Below, in pieces: positions 6,831 through 7,479 of a DNA stretch of 7,479 bases. How positions within the stretch are numbered: the stretch's first letter is position 1; every line of letters begins with the position of its first letter. The position numbers and the translations under genes are program-made. The stretch is from an uncultured Peptococcaceae bacterium. Lineage in GTDB: Bacteria; Bacillota; Peptococcia; Peptococcales; Peptococcaceae. Below the pieces are notes generated by a model. That model did no database searches. It was not told the DNA's origin and saw nothing but the letters and a program-made list of their open reading frames with translations. The stretch spans positions 1-7,479 of the forward strand of contig USPE01000090.1 in the NCBI GenBank assembly GCA_900556545.1. Direction: 5' to 3'.

Positions 6831-7479
6831 TGGGTGCGGTGCATCATTTGCGGCAGTATCGCCTGCCTTTTGAAGCAGAAGCGTTTATTGCTGCCCATAA
6901 GGATTGTCCCGATGATGCAGCACTTTTGCAGGAGTTGTGGACATTGGTGCAGCCCCGTATCTGGTGGCGGGAAGAACCTGTGCAGAGCAACGACGGCATG
7001 CAGTTGGTGCTGGGCAAACAAAGCCTGCAAATTGACAGCTGCTATGTGTGCAAGGGCTTGCAGCAATGCAGCCGCGCAGTTGTGATGGCGCTGACCATCG
7101 GCGCAGCATTGCCGGCAGAGGCGCAGCGCTGTGCGCAGCAGGGACAGCTGTATCGCAGCAGTGTGGCTGATTATCTGGGATCCCATGCGGTGGAACTGTT
7201 GGCAGAATCCTTTTGTCAGTATTTGCAGCAGCAGCTTCTGGCGCGAGGATTATATCCCACATTGCGCTATAGCCCCGGTTATGGCGATTGGGCATTGGAA
7301 GGGCAGACAGCGGTGTTTGCCTTTTTAGATGGGTGTCAGGGAGAAATCCGCCTGAGTGAAAACTATTTGATGGAACCGGTAAAAAGCATTACCGCCATTG
7401 TGGGCTTGTCCCATCAGTGGCAGCAGCCAGTCTATCCGGCAGGGGAGCGAAACGGTTTCTGCAAAGGCGATTATAGCAT
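6830..7479 (+). CDS. Methionine synthase activation protein, stand-alone, 3' end outside the window
   Basis: The frame is open from ATG 6830 to the window end (216 complete codons), so the protein is partial at its C-terminus. It resembles the AdoMet-binding activation domain of MetH, which reductively methylates inactive cob(II)alamin. The key block is R146-Y-S-P-G150-Y151-G-D-W, corresponding to the RxxxGY AdoMet motif of E. coli MetH, followed by LSENYLMEPVKSITAIVGLS (175-194), matching the LTES and P-x-x-S stretch of the family. Another family-like stretch is LQQCSRAVVMALTIGAAL (77-94). Cys71, Cys74 and Cys80 form a cluster, and Cys211 lies near the window end. The protein is rich in Gln. 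The ATG overlaps the metF stop by one base (TAATG), with GAGGTG (6819-6824) upstream, indicating coupling. Its place in the operon supports a role as MetH reactivator; activity itself is inferred. Confidence 0.88.
   Translation, partial: MGAVHHLRQYRLPFEAEAFIAAHKDCPDDAALLQELWTLVQPRIWWREEPVQSNDGMQLVLGKQSLQIDSCYVCKGLQQCSRAVVMALTIGAALPAEAQRCAQQGQLYRSSVADYLGSHAVELLAESFCQYLQQQLLARGLYPTLRYSPGYGDWALEGQTAVFAFLDGCQGEIRLSENYLMEPVKSITAIVGLSHQWQQPVYPAGERNGFCKGDYS

Noticed and set aside
6834..7328. Plus-strand frames at 6834-7085 and 7131-7328 as separate small genes
   Set aside because: They are shadows of the activation-protein frame, which is open from 6830 to the window end and carries the family motifs.

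Overview
The window carries a compact methionine-synthesis operon, with an unrelated acetyltransferase gene and about 450 bases of AT-rich non-coding DNA upstream. All recognised genes are on the + strand. A SAM-I riboswitch with an intrinsic terminator, strong GGAGG-type ribosome binding sites, a MetA/MetY route through O-acetylhomoserine, and a methionine synthase split into a catalytic core plus a separate activation protein all point to a Bacillota (Firmicutes) bacterium. It is probably an anaerobe of the Clostridia or Negativicutes. The genus cannot be read from the sequence, and the placement is inference.

Layout. Bases 1-457 are AT-rich and hold no convincing gene. They contain a 15-base palindrome (69-83), a weak terminator-like hairpin (178-211), and a good sigma-A-type promoter (378-406) overlapped by a direct repeat. 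That promoter serves a RimJ/RimL-type GNAT acetyltransferase (458-1027). Eight bases after its stop lies a second, near-consensus promoter (1035-1063). It drives a SAM-I (S-box) leader (1094-1202) ending in a terminator (1222-1254). Then come metY (1291-2577), a perfect 13-bp intercistronic hairpin (2610-2647), metA (2667-3596), the metH core (3598-5997), metF (5979-6830) and a methionine synthase activation protein (6830 to the window end, cut off at the 3' side). From metA onward the genes are one base apart or overlap.

How the genes work together. MetA acetylates homoserine; Glu111 predicts acetyl-CoA rather than succinyl-CoA. MetY replaces the acetyl group with sulfide to give homocysteine. 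MetF makes 5-methyl-tetrahydrofolate, and MetH uses cobalamin to pass that methyl to homocysteine, giving methionine. The last gene has the AdoMet-binding reactivation domain that this 799-residue MetH lacks, so it presumably rescues cob(II)alamin enzyme in trans. SAM, the downstream product, should stop transcription in the leader.

I found no wholly new system. The points most worth a second look are the MetH core and activator split around metF, the cysteine-rich activator, the intercistronic hairpin before metA, and the operator-like repeats upstream of the acetyltransferase.
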